Assembly (NCBI GenBank): GCA_903830285.1
Contig: CAIKTE010000263.1
Coordinates: 1 to 44,797 of the forward strand
Origin: an uncultured Chitinophagaceae bacterium
Lineage (GTDB): Bacteria; Bacteroidota; Bacteroidia; Chitinophagales; Chitinophagaceae
Length of the DNA stretch: 44,797 nt
Direction: 5' to 3'
Both the position numbers and the translations under genes were made by a program. The notes beneath the pieces are model-generated. The model was not told where the DNA came from and ran no database searches. It was given only the letters and a program-made list of their open reading frames with translations. Below are positions 26,502 through 36,475 of the stretch, piece by piece. The first letter of the stretch is position 1. Every line of letters starts with the position of its first letter.

Positions 26502-28007
26502 ATGAAATATATAAAAAATAAACTTATTCAAATAATGTCGCTGTTAGTTGCAGCTGCGTTATTCACTACCGGCTGTAATAAAGGCTTCCTGGATGTGAAT
26601 GCTGATCCTAACCGTGTTACCGGTGATAATATTACACCTGAACTTATCTTTCCGCAAGCAGCAAATGCAGTAGGTTCCAGACAGGCAGGCGGTGTTTTCA
26701 TTCATCATTGGGTAGGCTACTTCAGTAACCCGGGTGATTATGCTCCAAGTAAAGATGAGATCACTTATAACTTTAATACAAGTTTTGGGGATGGTTATTT
26801 TACAGGTGGCTATGATGTACTTTTCGATCTGTATCAGGTAAAAGTAAAAGCACTTGCAAAGGGTGATACTGTATTAAGTGCAGCGTCTATGATCTTGGCT
26901 GCAAGGATCTGGCAAGACTTGACAGATGTGTTTGGTGATATTCCATATTCTCAGGCTTTTAACAATGACCAATATCTTCAACCTGTATATGACAAGTCCA
27001 CTGATATTTATGCGTCTTTACAAAAAAGTTTAGATACCGCTATTCTTTATATGGGTAAAACTGCCAAGAGCACTTTTGCAACAGTTGATGATGTTAACAG
27101 CGGCAACAAAACCAAATGGATAAAATTTGCAAACACACTTAAACTAAGATTATTAATACGGCAATCTCAGGTTTCAGGTTTTTCTGCTACTGCCGAAGCT
27201 GCTAAAATTGTAGCGAATGGTGGTGTATTGCATACCGGAGAAACAGTTAGTGTTAATCCGGGTTATTCAAACGATGCGAATAAGCAATCTCCTTTCTATG
27301 GAAACTATGGATTATCTCCTACAGGATCTGATGCCAGTGCAACATTCAGAGCGAATGCTTATATCGTTAATATATTAAAAGCAAATAATGATGGACGTCT
27401 GGCTTATTTCTTCTTAAATCCAAGCGGTGGTGGTTCTTCACCGGCCGGTGCTATTTATGGATTGGCTGCACCTGCATCAAATCCTATAGGAACAGCACTG
27501 TCTAAACCAGGTTCTGGCTTAGCAGGAAGTGCAGCTCAAAGACAATGGATCTTTACTTCTTTTGAAAGTATGTTCCTGGAAGCAGAAGCAATTGCCAGAG
27601 GTTGGTTGCCAGGCACTGCACAAACAGCTTATCAAAATGCGGTAACTGAATCATTTTTATGGTTAGGAGTTCCTAATGCTGCTGCTGCCGCTACAGCTTA
27701 TTACACAACAGCAACAAGTGCCATGTGGGCAAATGCCGGAACAACAGCTGCAAGTCAGGCAAAGTTTATCTCTTATCAAAAATATATCAGTAATACCGGT
27801 GTGAATCCTTTGGAATCATGGTGCGATATACGCCGTTTGAATATGCTGACAGATATGAGTTATATATCAGCCGATCCTTCTAAGATTTCATCTGTTTTAC
27901 CTTCCAGATTATTATATCCGCAAAGTGAATACACAACAAACAGTGCGAATGTTAATGCATTAGGTGTTATCAATCAATTCTCTTCAAAATTATTCTGGCA
28001 ACCTTAA
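26502..28007 (+). CDS. SusD/RagB-family nutrient-binding lipoprotein (cluster 1)
   Basis: The surface lipoprotein lid for the SusC channel encoded just upstream. From MKYIKNK (26502; an ATG three codons earlier is less likely) there are 501 residues. The lipobox FTTGC places the acylated Cys at 25, followed by NKGFLDVNADPN, the usual opening of the SusD-like_2 subclass. The helical TPR-like core includes LAARIWQDLTDVFGDIPYSQAF and KWIKFANTLKLRLLIRQS. The C-terminus has LESWCDIRRLNML and SRLLYPQSEY, typical of the family. It is probably translated from one transcript with susC and the two lipoprotein genes that follow. Ligand specificity cannot be read from sequence. Confidence 0.92.
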   Translation: MKYIKNKLIQIMSLLVAAALFTTGCNKGFLDVNADPNRVTGDNITPELIFPQAANAVGSRQAGGVFIHHWVGYFSNPGDYAPSKDEITYNFNTSFGDGYFTGGYDVLFDLYQVKVKALAKGDTVLSAASMILAARIWQDLTDVFGDIPYSQAFNNDQYLQPVYDKSTDIYASLQKSLDTAILYMGKTAKSTFATVDDVNSGNKTKWIKFANTLKLRLLIRQSQVSGFSATAEAAKIVANGGVLHTGETVSVNPGYSNDANKQSPFYGNYGLSPTGSDASATFRANAYIVNILKANNDGRLAYFFLNPSGGGSSPAGAIYGLAAPASNPIGTALSKPGSGLAGSAAQRQWIFTSFESMFLEAEAIARGWLPGTAQTAYQNAVTESFLWLGVPNAAAAATAYYTTATSAMWANAGTTAASQAKFISYQKYISNTGVNPLESWCDIRRLNMLTDMSYISADPSKISSVLPSRLLYPQSEYTTNSANVNALGVINQFSSKLFWQP

Positions 28008-28030
28008 TATAAAACAGTAAAAAAATAATT

Positions 28031-29029
28031 ATGAAAATCAATCTATTTAAAATAACAATTGCATCCACCTGCATGTGTTTGGTTGCGTTAACGGGTTGTT
28101 TGAAAGATGCCAACTACAATGATGGAACAACACAAGCAGTACGTACATCAACAACACAAAATGCGGTAGAGATCTCTTTAACAGTAACCTCTAATATCAA
28201 TTTTCAGTTTTTATCAGTAAATACTTCAGCAACTGATACAACTGTCAATTTAATACCGGTTACATTGGCCAGTGCTTCTCCTGCAGCACAAGACATACAT
28301 GTTGTATTAAAATTGGACGCGAATGTTTTAGCAAACTACAATGCAGCATCCGGCACCAGCTATGTTTTGCCGCCAACCAATATTTATACAATTATAAATG
28401 CAGGGAATGTAGTAACCATTCCAGCGGGTTCTAATACGGGATATCTGCAAATGAAATTCACTCCTAATAATTATCTGGCAGGTGGTTTAGCTTTTGCATA
28501 TTCAATTGCCAGCGCTGATGGCAGCTATAATGTGAGCAGTAATCTAAGTACAGGTATTGTAGCCATTGGTATCAAGAATAAATACGATGGAAATTACAGC
28601 CTTAGAATTAAAACAGTAGGATGGGGAGCTTATGGTATTTCTGACAATCAAACAGGAGATTGGCCTGCAGGCAGTGATGGCAGAAGTATTATCGGTTTGG
28701 TAACTTCAGGCGCAACTACCAATACATTTGCTGATGCTTACAGAGGAGATAATTTGCAACCAGCATTTACAACAGGCAATGCCGGTGCAACAGCTTTTGG
28801 TGCTACCACGCCTCAATTCACTTTTGACTTAGCAACCAATAATTTGGTATCTGTTACGAATACTACTCCCGATGACGGAAGAGGTAGATTTTTGTTGCTG
28901 AATCCATCTGTTACAAACAGCCGTTATGATCCAGCCACTAAAACAATTTATGCAGCGTATCTTATGAAACAAGTTGGAAGAGCGGATCAATTAATTTATG
29001 ACACATTGAAGTACATCGGTCCAAGATAA
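28031..29029 (+). CDS. DUF1735-domain lipoprotein (cluster 1)
   Basis: A 332-residue lipoprotein: signal peptide with lipobox ALTGC and acylated Cys23, then Leu-Lys-Asp. The N-terminal half (about 45-180) fits DUF1735 (BT_3987-type N-terminal domain), with strands such as VNLIPVTLASASPAAQDIHVVLKLD and the NYNAASGTSYVLPPTN segment. The second half is a beta-rich domain of unknown function ending YLMKQVGRADQLIYDTLKYIG. Such proteins usually sit after SusC/SusD as extra surface glycan- or peptide-binding subunits. The gene begins 23 bases after susD and is followed 24 bases later by another lipoprotein gene, consistent with one operon. Its paralogue is at 35435-36337. Confidence 0.82.
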   Translation: MKINLFKITIASTCMCLVALTGCLKDANYNDGTTQAVRTSTTQNAVEISLTVTSNINFQFLSVNTSATDTTVNLIPVTLASASPAAQDIHVVLKLDANVLANYNAASGTSYVLPPTNIYTIINAGNVVTIPAGSNTGYLQMKFTPNNYLAGGLAFAYSIASADGSYNVSSNLSTGIVAIGIKNKYDGNYSLRIKTVGWGAYGISDNQTGDWPAGSDGRSIIGLVTSGATTNTFADAYRGDNLQPAFTTGNAGATAFGATTPQFTFDLATNNLVSVTNTTPDDGRGRFLLLNPSVTNSRYDPATKTIYAAYLMKQVGRADQLIYDTLKYIGPR

Positions 29030-29053
29030 TTTTTTAACAATAAAATTTTTACA

Positions 29054-29965
29054 ATGTTTATATTAAACTGGTTTAAGAATAGGTTGTTTAGTTTGTTTCT
29101 TTTCGGAACATTGGTTTCTGCTTTTATTCTTTCTTGTGGAAAGAGCGATTCAACAAGCGCACCTCTTGCACAGGTAACTTATGTTCAATTCATTCCCGCA
29201 TCTGGATACTTCAGCAGCGCTTATTTATTGAAGAGCACTACCGGTCCTTTGGTAATTCCGGTTGGACTTTCAACGATAAGCACTGTTGACAGAACAATTA
29301 ATGTGACCTATAGTTCCAGAACCGCTGTTGCAGGAAATCAATTTACGGCACCTGCTACTGTTACAGTTAAGGCGGGAGCCTTGGTTGACTCACTTCGTTT
29401 TCAGGGAAATTTTTCTGCTTATGCCGCCGGTGGAACTGATACTGTAAAAGTTAAGCTATCAGGAGCCGGTTATTCAGTTAACAATGGTTCGGATTCTTTC
29501 TTTGTGATCATTCAACAACCCATTTGTCCTGTAGTAGCTGCTAATCTAACCGGTAATTATACGCAATCAACAGATTATTATAATGGGACGATCAGCGCAA
29601 AACCCAAATATACAGCGTCGATTTCAAATTGGGTATCCGTTTCATCTGTATCTGCTACCATTACATTAAAAAATATAGGAGCTACTCCGGATAATGGATG
29701 GGGTTATGCAACAGCAAATGGAGGTTTTAAATCAAGTGATCCAGTTAATACACCGGGTTTAACTGCAACGCTGGATTGGACCGATCCTGCTAATCCTACT
29801 ATTACAATTCCACTTCAAAATTATTTTAATGATGGTTCAGGCATGTCAACTATAAAAGCAACCGGTACTTTCTCTTCATGTAAGAGTACTTTTAATATTA
29901 ATTGTACCGTTAAATATGCCGGGGACGGTAACAATTATAATCATACATCTGTCTTAAATAGATAA
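29054..29965 (+). CDS. Hypothetical beta-rich lipoprotein (cluster 1, last gene)
   Basis: A 303-residue lipoprotein with a basic then hydrophobic N-terminus and lipobox FILSC (Cys28), followed by GKSDS. The first domain (about 40-150) is beta-rich and loosely resembles Calx-beta-like modules, with AVAGNQFTAPATVTVKAGA and a TDTVKVKLSG strand. The second domain (about 160-303) begins CPVVAANLTGNYTQSTDY, contains four cysteines in total, and resembles surface-exposed C-terminal modules of uptake-locus lipoproteins. I recognise no catalytic motif. It has no counterpart in cluster 2. Position and lipobox suggest an accessory ligand-binding subunit of the transporter; this is inference. A strong terminator follows. 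Confidence 0.75.
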   Translation: MFILNWFKNRLFSLFLFGTLVSAFILSCGKSDSTSAPLAQVTYVQFIPASGYFSSAYLLKSTTGPLVIPVGLSTISTVDRTINVTYSSRTAVAGNQFTAPATVTVKAGALVDSLRFQGNFSAYAAGGTDTVKVKLSGAGYSVNNGSDSFFVIIQQPICPVVAANLTGNYTQSTDYYNGTISAKPKYTASISNWVSVSSVSATITLKNIGATPDNGWGYATANGGFKSSDPVNTPGLTATLDWTDPANPTITIPLQNYFNDGSGMSTIKATGTFSSCKSTFNINCTVKYAGDGNNYNHTSVLNR

Positions 29966-30002
29966 GAGGAGCATATTTAATTATAAGACTTAAAACGAGA
30001 AG

Positions 30003-30033
30003 CCGTTTGATAATACTATCAAACGGTTTTTTT
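30003..30033 (+). terminator. Intrinsic terminator of uptake cluster 1
   Basis: A 10-bp perfect stem (CCGTTTGATA at 30003-30012, TATCAAACGG at 30017-30026) with a 4-nt loop and seven T (30027-30033), located 38 bp after the last gene of the cluster. Confidence 0.92.
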
Positions 30034-30621
30034 ATGCAGTGGCCTTAAACAATTTCATATCATGGGCCTCTTCTTATTTAAAATTAAATGCTCCCAAAGG
30101 GTTATTCTGCATTATTTATGATTAATGGTATCACGGCAATATACCGTTCATGGAGGAACCTCTACATTATTCTCCATTTACTTAGAGGGCCTTTATAGAT
30201 AAATTAGGCCAAATACTCATTTTATTTGTATACAAAGAAAAAAATAAGTGCATATGTAAAATAATTGTTCATATGCAAGTTAAATAGCACAAATGCAAGA
30301 ATTATCTCAAAAAAAAAATTAGGTGAAGCATGAAAATTTGACCTTCTAAGAGCTGATTATGATGTATCGGACTCATAACATTGTTTTTCTAGTAATTATT
30401 TTCAATAATATTTTTTAACGTATCTGATTGAATATCAATAAAAAGAAGCTGATTTTTGTCATAAAAATTGGGTTTTTATTAAAAATTGTGCAGCGATAGG
30501 GATAATAAGTATGTCATATTGTTTTCCATTGGTACCTAATTAACATTTTTTTGTCTAATATTTAACTTTTTGTTGTTATTCTCTTATTTTCGCAATTCAA
30601 AAAAGTTTAAAACACACGCAC
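30034..30621. other. 588-bp AT-rich gap before uptake cluster 2
   Basis: No credible gene on either strand. The region is strongly AT-rich, especially 30220-30600, and should hold the promoter and any regulatory sites of cluster 2. I see no 7-bp array, REP-like element or terminator here. The cluster is not preceded by a sigma/anti-sigma pair or a hybrid two-component gene. Confidence 0.6.
30585..30592 (+). promoter_or_regulatory. Possible -7 box of cluster 2 susC
   Basis: TATTTTCG resembles the Bacteroidota -7 consensus TAnnTTTG and lies 30 bp before the start codon. The nearest TTG-containing -33 candidate (about 30567-30575) is too close, so this is only a weak call. Confidence 0.25.
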
Positions 30622-33600
30622 ATGAGAAAAATTCTTTCACTTTTAACAGTGCTGTTGCTTGTTATTGCATCAGCGATTGCACAGGTCCGCTCAGTTACCG
30701 GTAAGGTTACAGACGCGAGTGGAAATGTGGTACCTTATGTTACTGTTACCGTTAAAGGAACTAAAAACACGGTTGCAGCTAATGATCAGGGTATTTTTAC
30801 CATCAAGGCTAAAACAGGAGATGTTTTGGCAATTTCCGGTATTGGCTTACAAAACCAGGAAGTAAAAGTTACTAATGAGCCGATGCTCAGTATTTCTGCT
30901 ACAAGGGTTGTAAACAACCTTTCTGAAGTAGTTGTAACAACTGCCTTGGGTATTCAGAAACAATCTAAAGAATTAGGTTATTCAGCAACAACTGTTCAAG
31001 CTAAAGATCTGGTGGTTGCAAAACCAGTAAGTGTTATCAACGGTTTGACCGGTAAAGTTGCCGGCCTTCAGGTGAACACTACCAATAATGGTGTATTTGC
31101 ACCAACACGTGTTACTTTACGCGGAAACAGATCACTGACCGGTAATAACCAACCATTGGTTGTTGTGGACGGTGCGATCTTCTATAATGATATCAGTACT
31201 TTAAATCCGGACGATATCAACGATATCAACGTATTGAAAGGTGCGAGTGCATCTGCGATCTACGGATCTGATGCCTCTAATGGTGTATTGATCATCACTA
31301 CTAAAAAAGGAACAAGAGGTAAAGCAAACGTTACTTTCTCTTCTACTGTTCAATTGGAAACATTGTCATACCAAATGGCTTTGCAAAACCAATTCGGTAG
31401 TAATGGTGGTGAAGCTTTCGTAAATGACTTTACTGATCTTTCTACTTATATCCCTTACGAAAACCAGAGTTACGGACCAAGATTCAATGGTAAAATGGTT
31501 CCGTTGGGAAGACCTGTTTCAGATGGTACCGTATTAATGGTTCCTTATTCTGCACAGCCTGATGAAAAGAAGAAATTCTTTAATACAGGTATCACTACTC
31601 AAAACAATTTATCTTACCAGGGCGGTGATGATAACAGCAGATTCTTTATGAGTTTGCAGGATATCGTTACTAAAGCGATCATGCCGGGCGATCAGGGAAG
31701 ACGTGATGTATTCCGTGTAGGTGGTTCTAAGACCTATGGCATTTTCTCTGCGAGCTATAGTGCAGCATACACTTATAAACATACTGATGTAACTAACACC
31801 GGTACAGTTTATGAAAATGTAATGAATACACCTGCTCAGGTTCCTTTAACAAGTTTGAAGGACTGGAGAAATAATAAATTCGCAGATATCAATGGTTATT
31901 ATAATGACTATTTCGATAATCCTTATTGGGATATCGATAATATGCGTAATAAAACAACCGATAATACTTTTACCGGTAATGTACAGTTCAATTTAAAACC
32001 CGTTAAGTGGTTAAACCTGTCTTACCGTTTAAGTGCAAGCAATTGGACCAGCAAATATGAGTATACGCAGAATCCTAAAATATATTCTGCTTATGCCAGG
32101 ACCAATTCTACTGTATTATATTCAAATCCAGCCGGAACAGCAATTGATACTGTACAGGAATCTCCAAAATATGTTGCTTCATCAGCAGGTGCCAACGGTA
32201 TCGCTGCAGCTTATACTTCTTCTGAATACAATAACTTCTTATTGTCATCAGATTTCGTAGCAAGTGTTGATAAGAACCTGAATAACGATTTCAATTTAAA
32301 AGCGAGTTTAGGTACCAGTTACCTGGATAACACCATCAGTGGTATCTATGTTTCTGCACCTGCATTGGTTGTTCCCGTTTTCAATATCACCAATATCTCA
32401 GGTATACCAAGTGTAGGATCTACAGGAAATAACTATTCTAAAGAAGCCAGAAAATTGGGTGTATTTGGTGAAGCTACTGTAGGCTATAAGAACTATGCTT
32501 TCCTGCATGGTTCATACAGAGGTGATATCGATTCAAGATTATCTAAAGACAACCGCTTCATTCCTTATTGGGATATTGATGCGTCTTTTGTGTTGAGCGA
32601 TATGTTCCCTACAATCGTAAACAATAAATTCTTAAGCTTTGCCAAATTAAGAGCTGCTTATTCTGTTACAGGTAATGCTTCTCCTTTGGGCGGTGGTTCT
32701 CAATATATTGCCGGTGGTGCTTATGGAATTTATCCAACCTATAATGTGGCCGGTGGTTTCCCTTACGGAAGTACTGGTGGTTATGCCATCAATACTACCA
32801 TTGCCAATCCTAATATCAAACCTGAAAAAGTTGCAGAAAATGAAGTGGGTATAGAATTAGGATTCCTTAAGAACAGATTCTATTTCACAGGAGTTTATTT
32901 CCAGAGTGAATTAACTGATGGTATCGTAACTGCTAATACAGCATCTTCTACCGGCTTCTACAATGCGTTGATCAATGCAGCGCATACCAAGAACACAGGT
33001 CTTGAATTTGAATTAAAAGCAAATGTGCTGAGAAGCAAATCAGTGAACTGGAATATTACCATGAACTATACACATATCAAGAGCAATGTGGTTTCTATCA
33101 ATGGCGGTGTTAAATCACTGGGCCTTGGTGGTGGTAATGGTAATGCATTTGCAGTGGTGGGAAATCCTTTCCCTGTTATCGAAACCCGCGATTGGGTGAG
33201 AGATGCTGCAGGTTCAGTTATTGTGGATGGTGTTACGGGTAACCCAACCCGTGCTGCTAATTTATCTGTATTTGGTGGTGCAACGCCTACCGATATCGTT
33301 GGTTTAACAACCAGCCTTACCTGGAAGAGCTTTGTATTTACTGTAACAGGTGATTATCGCGGTGGGTATAAAATATTTAATGCTATTGGTCAGTATAGTG
33401 ATTTTACAGGTATCAGTCAAACATCGGCTTCTCAAAACCGTCAGCGTTTTGTATTCCCTAATTCTGTAACAGTATCCGGTGGTAAATCAACCCCTAATAC
33501 AACCCTTACTACAGATGACGGTAATTTCAATTTCTGGCCCGGTTTATACCGTAGTGTAGGTGGTAACTATGTTACTAGTGCATCTGCTTTGAAACTGAGA

Positions 33601-33831
33601 GAAGTAGCTATTGGATACGAAATTCCTAGATCGGCTTTATCATGGGCAAAAGTTGTTCAGAGAGCAACATTTACAGTATCCGGTCGTAATCTTTTGATGT
33701 TCAGACCAAAGAGCAATTTATGGACTGATCCTGAATTTAGTGAAGATACAGGAAACGGTGTGGGCAGGAATTCTGAAAATCAGGCTCCTCCATCCAGAAT
33801 ATTCAGTGCAACTTTATCTGTAACATTCTAA
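30622..33831 (+). CDS. SusC/RagA-family TonB-linked outer-membrane transporter (cluster 2)
   Basis: A 1069-residue paralogue of the cluster 1 transporter. Signal peptide 1-20 ends IAQ. The carboxypeptidase-regulatory-like domain (about 22-105) contains SVTGKVTDASGNVVPYVTV. The plug contains QSKELGYSATTV, VTLRGNRSLTGNNQPLVVVDGA and SAIYGSDASNGVLIITTKKG. The barrel ends in a typical aromatic strand (SATLSVTF). The two SusC proteins align across their length but the barrel loops differ markedly, which suggests related but distinct ligands. The susD gene follows after 21 bases. No enzyme gene lies in the cluster, so the imported material is unknown; peptides or soluble oligosaccharides are both possible. 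Confidence 0.93.
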   Translation: MRKILSLLTVLLLVIASAIAQVRSVTGKVTDASGNVVPYVTVTVKGTKNTVAANDQGIFTIKAKTGDVLAISGIGLQNQEVKVTNEPMLSISATRVVNNLSEVVVTTALGIQKQSKELGYSATTVQAKDLVVAKPVSVINGLTGKVAGLQVNTTNNGVFAPTRVTLRGNRSLTGNNQPLVVVDGAIFYNDISTLNPDDINDINVLKGASASAIYGSDASNGVLIITTKKGTRGKANVTFSSTVQLETLSYQMALQNQFGSNGGEAFVNDFTDLSTYIPYENQSYGPRFNGKMVPLGRPVSDGTVLMVPYSAQPDEKKKFFNTGITTQNNLSYQGGDDNSRFFMSLQDIVTKAIMPGDQGRRDVFRVGGSKTYGIFSASYSAAYTYKHTDVTNTGTVYENVMNTPAQVPLTSLKDWRNNKFADINGYYNDYFDNPYWDIDNMRNKTTDNTFTGNVQFNLKPVKWLNLSYRLSASNWTSKYEYTQNPKIYSAYARTNSTVLYSNPAGTAIDTVQESPKYVASSAGANGIAAAYTSSEYNNFLLSSDFVASVDKNLNNDFNLKASLGTSYLDNTISGIYVSAPALVVPVFNITNISGIPSVGSTGNNYSKEARKLGVFGEATVGYKNYAFLHGSYRGDIDSRLSKDNRFIPYWDIDASFVLSDMFPTIVNNKFLSFAKLRAAYSVTGNASPLGGGSQYIAGGAYGIYPTYNVAGGFPYGSTGGYAINTTIANPNIKPEKVAENEVGIELGFLKNRFYFTGVYFQSELTDGIVTANTASSTGFYNALINAAHTKNTGLEFELKANVLRSKSVNWNITMNYTHIKSNVVSINGGVKSLGLGGGNGNAFAVVGNPFPVIETRDWVRDAAGSVIVDGVTGNPTRAANLSVFGGATPTDIVGLTTSLTWKSFVFTVTGDYRGGYKIFNAIGQYSDFTGISQTSASQNRQRFVFPNSVTVSGGKSTPNTTLTTDDGNFNFWPGLYRSVGGNYVTSASALKLREVAIGYEIPRSALSWAKVVQRATFTVSGRNLLMFRPKSNLWTDPEFSEDTGNGVGRNSENQAPPSRIFSATLSVTF

Positions 33832-33852
33832 CTAAATTAAAAACGCATTTTT

Positions 33853-35409
33853 ATGTTAAAGAAAATAAGATCAACATTTTTAATTTCAACCTCAGCCCTG
33901 CTCTTGGTAGCAGCGGGTTGTAAAAAAGGCACGTTCGATATTAACGCGAACAATCCCAATCAGCCATCCACTGTTTCGCCTAATTTGATATTGTCAGGAG
34001 CTTTAAAATCTGCTGCTGACCTATCAGTAGGAAATCCCGGTGGCGGATCACAATCAGGAAATGACCTGTTCAATTTGTATATGGGTTACTGGGCAGTGAG
34101 CGGAGATTATATTCCAAGCTCTGCTTTGCTGACCTATAATTTAACAAGTGATTTCGGATCTTCTATCTGGGATAATTCTTATCCTACTTTGGAAAACCTG
34201 TTGCAGATCGATAAGTATTATGCTGCAACACCAGTTGCTGGCGCCAACTACCTGGGGATCTCAAAGATCATGAAGGTTTTTCTGTACCAGAGATTAGTGG
34301 ACATTTATAATAATGTGCCTTATAGCGCTGCATTGAATGGTGGAGCAAATAATTTCCCATCCTATGATAATGGTAGTGTTATTTATCCTAGTCTGGTGAA
34401 TCAACTGGATTCTGCAGTTGCGATCATTAAAGCAGCTACAGCAGGCGCTGATAATCCCGGTGCTACTTATGATGTATTGTATGGTGGCAACATGACCAAA
34501 TGGGTAACATTTGCCAATACACTGAAATTGAAAATTTTGATGAACCTTACACAATCATCAGGCGGTCCAGCTTATATTCAATCTAAGTTGACAGGTTTAA
34601 CTACTGCCAGCTTTATTGGAACTGGTGCTGATGCAACCATTAACCCCGGTTATAATAATGGTGCAGGAAACCAACAGAATCCATTATGGCAGGATATTGG
34701 CTATACTACCACTTTAAGTGATGCAGGTAATAAGCCTTATTTCAGAGCATGTTCTTATGCCGTGAATTTCTATAAGAATACGAACGATCCTAGAATTTCA
34801 TTGATCTACACTGTTAACAGCAATGGCGTAGTTCAGGGTCGTGCTTTTGGAAGTACCTTAGGTGGGACAGAGCATAATACCACTATCTCCGGTATTGGTG
34901 GTAACCCTACCGGTGCAACACAAACTTCAGGTTTGCTGAAATCAGCTTCTCAGGGTGCTGTAATTCTTTCTTCTACTGAAAGTTTGTTCTTACAGACTGA
35001 AGCGGTACAGAGAGGTTATTTAACAGGAACTGCTGCAGCTTTATATCAATCTGCCGTATCTGAATCATTCCGTTTATTGGGTGTTCCAAGTTATGCAGCA
35101 GCAGCTACCACCTATACTGCACAGCCCGGTGATAATACTAATTTTATTGCTTCTTCTAATCCTATCAAAACCATCATCTTACAAAAATGGGCGGCTTTGA
35201 ATACCATGGATCCATTAGAATCATGGAATGACTGGAGAAGGTTAGGTATCCCATCAGATTTGCCAATTTCAGTATATCCGGGTACAACTGCAGCACATGT
35301 GCCTTACAGATTATTGTATCCTACGTCTGAATACAATTACAATACTGATAATGTAAATGCACAGGGATCTATCAATGCAATTACATCTAAAATTTTCTGG
35401 ATGCCTTAA
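33853..35409 (+). CDS. SusD/RagB-family nutrient-binding lipoprotein (cluster 2)
   Basis: A 518-residue SusD-like partner of the upstream SusC. The lipobox VAAGC gives acylated Cys23, followed by KKGTFDINANNPNQPSTV, the characteristic opening of SusD-like_2 proteins. Core segments include LGISKIMKVFLYQRLVDIYNNVPYS and KWVTFANTLKLKILMNLTQ. The C-terminal part has LESWNDWRRLGIP and YRLLYPTSEYNYN. It is clearly paralogous to the cluster 1 SusD (same motifs in the same order) but carries a longer Gly/Thr-rich loop (about residues 335-370). Spacing to the neighbours (21 and 25 bases) indicates a single operon with susC and the DUF1735 gene. Confidence 0.92.
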   Translation: MLKKIRSTFLISTSALLLVAAGCKKGTFDINANNPNQPSTVSPNLILSGALKSAADLSVGNPGGGSQSGNDLFNLYMGYWAVSGDYIPSSALLTYNLTSDFGSSIWDNSYPTLENLLQIDKYYAATPVAGANYLGISKIMKVFLYQRLVDIYNNVPYSAALNGGANNFPSYDNGSVIYPSLVNQLDSAVAIIKAATAGADNPGATYDVLYGGNMTKWVTFANTLKLKILMNLTQSSGGPAYIQSKLTGLTTASFIGTGADATINPGYNNGAGNQQNPLWQDIGYTTTLSDAGNKPYFRACSYAVNFYKNTNDPRISLIYTVNSNGVVQGRAFGSTLGGTEHNTTISGIGGNPTGATQTSGLLKSASQGAVILSSTESLFLQTEAVQRGYLTGTAAALYQSAVSESFRLLGVPSYAAAATTYTAQPGDNTNFIASSNPIKTIILQKWAALNTMDPLESWNDWRRLGIPSDLPISVYPGTTAAHVPYRLLYPTSEYNYNTDNVNAQGSINAITSKIFWMP

Positions 35410-35434
35410 CTTTTAAAAGTAAAATAAATTAATT

Positions 35435-36337
35435 ATGAAAAAATTATTAACCATACTCTTAGGTGTCCTCGCTGTTGGGTTTACCGGCTGCTTAAAGGAT
35501 ACGTCCATTAATACCAATGGGCTGAATACGCAGACTTCTATGGCGGAGATCCCGTATTCGGGAATAGAATATTTTTCAGCCGCTACTGTCCTTACAGCAG
35601 GTGTAACAACCAATATCATAGTTCCGGTTACCATCAATTTAACTATAATCCCAACCAAGGATATTACGGTTACTTTGGCTGTGAGTGATGCTGCACGTAC
35701 TGCTTATAATACGGCTAATTCTTCAGGGCCTCAATACTTGGCCATTCCTGATTCCTGTTATTCTTTTCCGTCAAAAACGGTTGTTATAAAGGCAGGTACA
35801 CAACAGGCTACTGTGAATGCTACTTTTTATCCTACCAAAGTTGATCCTACCAAGAACTATATGGCTGCGATAGCCATTACTGATGGCGGAGGAAATACTA
35901 TCAGCGGTAATTTCGGTATTTATTATCTGCACACCATTGGTAATCCTTTGGCAGGAAATTACTCTGATCTTTACAACAGATGGCAAAACGGTACGGGTAG
36001 TGGTGCTCCCGGAACTGTAGGAACTTATTCACTTACCGGATTACCTGATGATCCTACCACTGTTGAATTTCAAAGTGGTTACGGAACACAAAATGGTCTT
36101 AATATACGTTATGTATTAACTTTTACAAATACCGGCGGAACATTGAGCAATTTTGCAGTGCATATAAATCCGGATGATGTTACAAACAGCATTACTGGTG
36201 CTATTGGCGCATTATCCTTTACTGATGCCAGTATCATCCTGGCAGATGGTGTTCACAAACACTTTAAGTTTACTTATAATCTCGTAAACAGTGCAGGAGC
36301 CGGAAGATTTTTTACTGATGAATATACCGGTCAATAA
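35435..36337 (+). CDS. DUF1735-domain lipoprotein (cluster 2)
   Basis: A 300-residue lipoprotein with lipobox GFTGC (Cys19) followed by LKD, the same post-cysteine motif as the cluster 1 DUF1735 protein. The N-terminal domain (about 38-165) has the DUF1735 pattern VPVTINLTIIPTKDITVTLAVSD and a YLAIPDSCYSFPSKTVVIKAGTQ strand. The C-terminal half starts at about NPLAGNYSDLYNRWQNGT and is rich in Gly, Thr and Asn, probably a surface binding module. It is the last gene of cluster 2, and a strong terminator lies 18 bp past its stop. The role as an accessory surface-binding subunit is inferred from position. Confidence 0.82.
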   Translation: MKKLLTILLGVLAVGFTGCLKDTSINTNGLNTQTSMAEIPYSGIEYFSAATVLTAGVTTNIIVPVTINLTIIPTKDITVTLAVSDAARTAYNTANSSGPQYLAIPDSCYSFPSKTVVIKAGTQQATVNATFYPTKVDPTKNYMAAIAITDGGGNTISGNFGIYYLHTIGNPLAGNYSDLYNRWQNGTGSGAPGTVGTYSLTGLPDDPTTVEFQSGYGTQNGLNIRYVLTFTNTGGTLSNFAVHINPDDVTNSITGAIGALSFTDASIILADGVHKHFKFTYNLVNSAGAGRFFTDEYTGQ

Positions 36338-36355
36338 ATAGATTTATATAAAAAA

Positions 36356-36383
36356 AGCTGCCTGATTTCAGGCAGCTTTTTTT
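36356..36383 (+). terminator. Intrinsic terminator of uptake cluster 2
   Basis: A 10-bp perfect stem (AGCTGCCTGA at 36356-36365, TCAGGCAGCT at 36368-36377) around two T, with a run of A before and a run of T after. It can work in both directions, although only plus-strand genes flank it. Confidence 0.93.
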
Positions 36384-36475
36384 ATGTGCTGACCCTTCCA
36401 TATATCAGTTTCGGTGCTCTCGATAAAATGTAATTATTTTGCATTCCTAATTATCAGATTCTTTCAAATAGTGTT

